A DNA stretch of 64,000 nt from Candidatus Nucleicultrix amoebiphila FS5 (GTDB lineage: Bacteria > Pseudomonadota > Alphaproteobacteria > Caedimonadales > Nucleicultricaceae): positions 1-64,000 of the forward strand of contig NZ_CP008743.1 of the NCBI RefSeq assembly GCF_002117145.1, in the 5' to 3' direction. Made by a program: the position numbers and the translations under genes. This document shows positions 62,570 through 64,000 of the stretch, piece by piece. Numbering within the stretch: position 1 is the first letter of the stretch; each line of letters opens with the position of its first letter. The notes under the pieces were generated by a model that searched no databases, was not told the DNA's origin, and saw nothing but the letters and a program-made list of their open reading frames with translations.

Positions 62570-63133
62570 ATGAAGAAAAATTTAATCGCATGTGTGATGT
62601 TGAGTGGTCTGATGGGGGGATGTGGAATAACAAACGAACCAGAAGTGCAATTACAACAGTCTTATAAAGAGCTGGCTCCAATATCGCTAAACGTTACCTC
62701 TATTGATGTTATTAGTGCAAACAAATCTAAAACAGGATTAGAGCGTCATAATCAGCTGCTTTTTGCAGAGGTTGAAAAATGGGCTCGTGAACGCTTTTTA
62801 CCGGCAGGGCAACATGGAACGGCTGTTGTAAAAATTAGTGATCTTTCAATCGTAGAATCACCTTTAAGTGGTGGTAAAGGAAATCTTTTTGCTTCTCGTA
62901 AAGATCAATACATGGGAACCTTAGCGATACGTGTCAGTATCAATGATGCTGTAGGTTTTGAAAAATCATATGTTGAAAATCAAGTGAAGCGTTCAGTGAT
63001 AGTGCCTTCAAGTTCTTCTTTGCTTGAACGTGAGAATAAAGTGAAACTCTTGATTATGGAAATGATTCACGACCTGGATGCTCAATTGTCTATCAATATC
63101 AAAGAACATTTGGGTTATAATCTTGCTTTCTAA
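62570..63133 (+). CDS. lipoprotein of unknown function
   Basis: 187 aa with a lipoprotein signal and lipobox MGGC (Cys18). The mature part has a beta-alpha pattern, WARERFLPAGQHGTAVVKIS and a final helix LLIMEMIHDLDAQLSINIKEHLG. This layout resembles short alphaproteobacterial envelope lipoproteins but I cannot name the family. GGGAA lies 6 nt before the ATG. It is 24 nt upstream of the nucleotidyltransferase start, so probably in one operon. Confidence 0.75.
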   Translation: MKKNLIACVMLSGLMGGCGITNEPEVQLQQSYKELAPISLNVTSIDVISANKSKTGLERHNQLLFAEVEKWARERFLPAGQHGTAVVKISDLSIVESPLSGGKGNLFASRKDQYMGTLAIRVSINDAVGFEKSYVENQVKRSVIVPSSSSLLERENKVKLLIMEMIHDLDAQLSINIKEHLGYNLAF

Positions 63134-63157
63134 AAGCATAAAAATTAGGTGACTTGA

Positions 63158-64000
63158 GTGACACCCACAGGAAAGATTCCTATTCAAAATTGGATGCGCA
63201 CGGAAGAAATTGTAACGTTGTTTCGTGCTTTTCCTGATCACAAGGATAATTTACGTTTTGTTGGAGGGTGCGTTAGAGACACTCTTTTAGGATTACAAGG
63301 TTTTGATATAGATTTGGCGACCCCTTTGACACCTGAAGCTGTAATAGATTTGCTTAAAAAAGCGAACATAGTGGTGATACCAACGGGACTAGCTCATGGC
63401 ACTGTTACTGCAGTTATTAATAAAATACCCTTTGAAATTACAACGCTCCGTATTGATACTGAAACTTACGGAAGGCATGCGCAAGTTAGTTTTACAGATC
63501 GTTGGGATGAAGATGCGAAGCGACGAGATTTCACTTTTAATGCACTTTACCTTGATTATGACGGTGAGCTCTACGATCTATTTCATGGTCAGAAAGATCT
63601 TGAGGCGGGACGCGTCAAATTTATTGGTAATCCTTTAGATCGTATTCAAGAAGATTACCTACGTATTCTGCGCTATTTTAGGTTCTTAGCGTATTATGGC
63701 CGTGAACAACCTTTAAAAAAGACGCTTGAAGCGTGTCATGCGTTATCACCTTATCTTACTACAATATCGGGTGAACGCATTCATAAAGAGCTTTTAACGT
63801 TATTGAAAGCGTCTAATCCTCTAAATGCTCTACAATATATGGTTTCAACAAGTGTTTTTAGGGTCTTATTTGGATTTGAACCCAAATTTGAATATTTAAG
63901 AAATATTCTTGAAGCAGAAAAAAAGAATCAAATAGAAGCTTCTGGCCTAAGAAGGTTTTATAGTATTTTTAAAGAGTTTCCCGCTGAACTTCATCATGCT
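63158..64000 (+). CDS. CCA tRNA nucleotidyltransferase / poly(A) polymerase (5' part)
   Basis: 281 codons to the window edge; the gene is cut off there. The GTG start at 63158 has AGGTGA 5 nt upstream, and no other in-frame start is open before the core. The nucleotidyltransferase fold is clear: LRFVGGCVRDTLLG, the metal pair in FDIDLATPL, HGTVTAV, and RRDFTFNALYLDYDGEL, then RIQEDYLRILRYFRFLAYYG in the neck. It adds CCA to tRNA 3' ends or A-tails to RNA. It follows the lipoprotein. Confidence 0.9.
   Translation, partial: MTPTGKIPIQNWMRTEEIVTLFRAFPDHKDNLRFVGGCVRDTLLGLQGFDIDLATPLTPEAVIDLLKKANIVVIPTGLAHGTVTAVINKIPFEITTLRIDTETYGRHAQVSFTDRWDEDAKRRDFTFNALYLDYDGELYDLFHGQKDLEAGRVKFIGNPLDRIQEDYLRILRYFRFLAYYGREQPLKKTLEACHALSPYLTTISGERIHKELLTLLKASNPLNALQYMVSTSVFRVLFGFEPKFEYLRNILEAEKKNQIEASGLRRFYSIFKEFPAELHHA

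Overview
This window looks like chromosome from an AT-rich, motile alphaproteobacterium. Support comes from the initiator tRNA with an A-U pair in its anticodon stem, a short 4.5S-type SRP RNA, a PTS IIA-Man/HPr regulatory pair with no enzyme I beside it, a CHCC zinc-finger protein of the NDUFS6 type, and a pair of Rickettsia 17-kDa-antigen-like glycine-zipper lipoproteins. Several large secreted proteins, Sel1-type repeats and degraded mobile DNA suggest a host-associated lineage, perhaps Holosporales-like; that placement is inference.

Layout. Positions 1-16600 are mostly housekeeping and small envelope genes: a lipoprotein phosphoesterase, a VOC protein, an XRE/S24-like regulator, nrdR-glyA, a rhodanese divergent from a LysR regulator, a 697-aa secreted protein, glycine-zipper lipoproteins, a DUF2157-like membrane gene split over two frames, a tandem universal stress protein, a CinA-N protein, sfsA and map. 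Positions 16600-22300 carry an O-antigen-ligase-like membrane protein, an outer-membrane autotransporter-type barrel, a hydrolase lipoprotein and an aspartate aminotransferase. Positions 22380-26740 are the flagellar filament cluster (flagellin, a small protein, FliD, FliS-like) behind a well-spaced sigma-54 promoter.

A tRNA-fMet (26842-26918) is followed by a decayed RepA-like ATPase and then about 17 kb of metal and nitrite genes. On the minus strand are a periplasmic protein, an RND adaptor, an HME-RND pump, a tandem-domain periplasmic protein and a copper nitrite reductase (nirK). On the plus strand, after a DUF3141 hydrolase, are a TolC-like channel with a Met/Gly-rich tail, a CusB-like adaptor, a CusA with the copper methionine triad, and a P2-type cation ATPase. 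A degenerate copy of the tRNA 3' end near 46861 may mark the far edge of this block.

The right part is accessory and mixed: a secreted Sel1-repeat protein with a nuclear-localisation-like cluster, a diguanylate cyclase, a GNAT acetyltransferase, a RadC-type protein, and an IS66-family element (50366-52563) with exact 8-bp target duplications. The element's transposase is broken by frameshifts, and it encloses an intact secreted-protein gene. Then follow a thioredoxin-like protein, the PTS pair, a DUF502 protein, SRP RNA, a GST with the zinc-finger protein, an AmpG-like transporter, an aldehyde dehydrogenase, a TacA/TacT-type toxin-antitoxin pair, acetoacetyl-CoA synthetase, a lipoprotein and the start of a CCA/poly(A) nucleotidyltransferase gene.

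The most notable points are the passenger gene inside the IS66 element, an intrinsic terminator that doubles as signal-peptide codons at 20233-20264, the nirK/metal-efflux block beside tRNA-fMet, and the Sel1 protein with an NLS-like motif. No CRISPR array or complete phage was seen.
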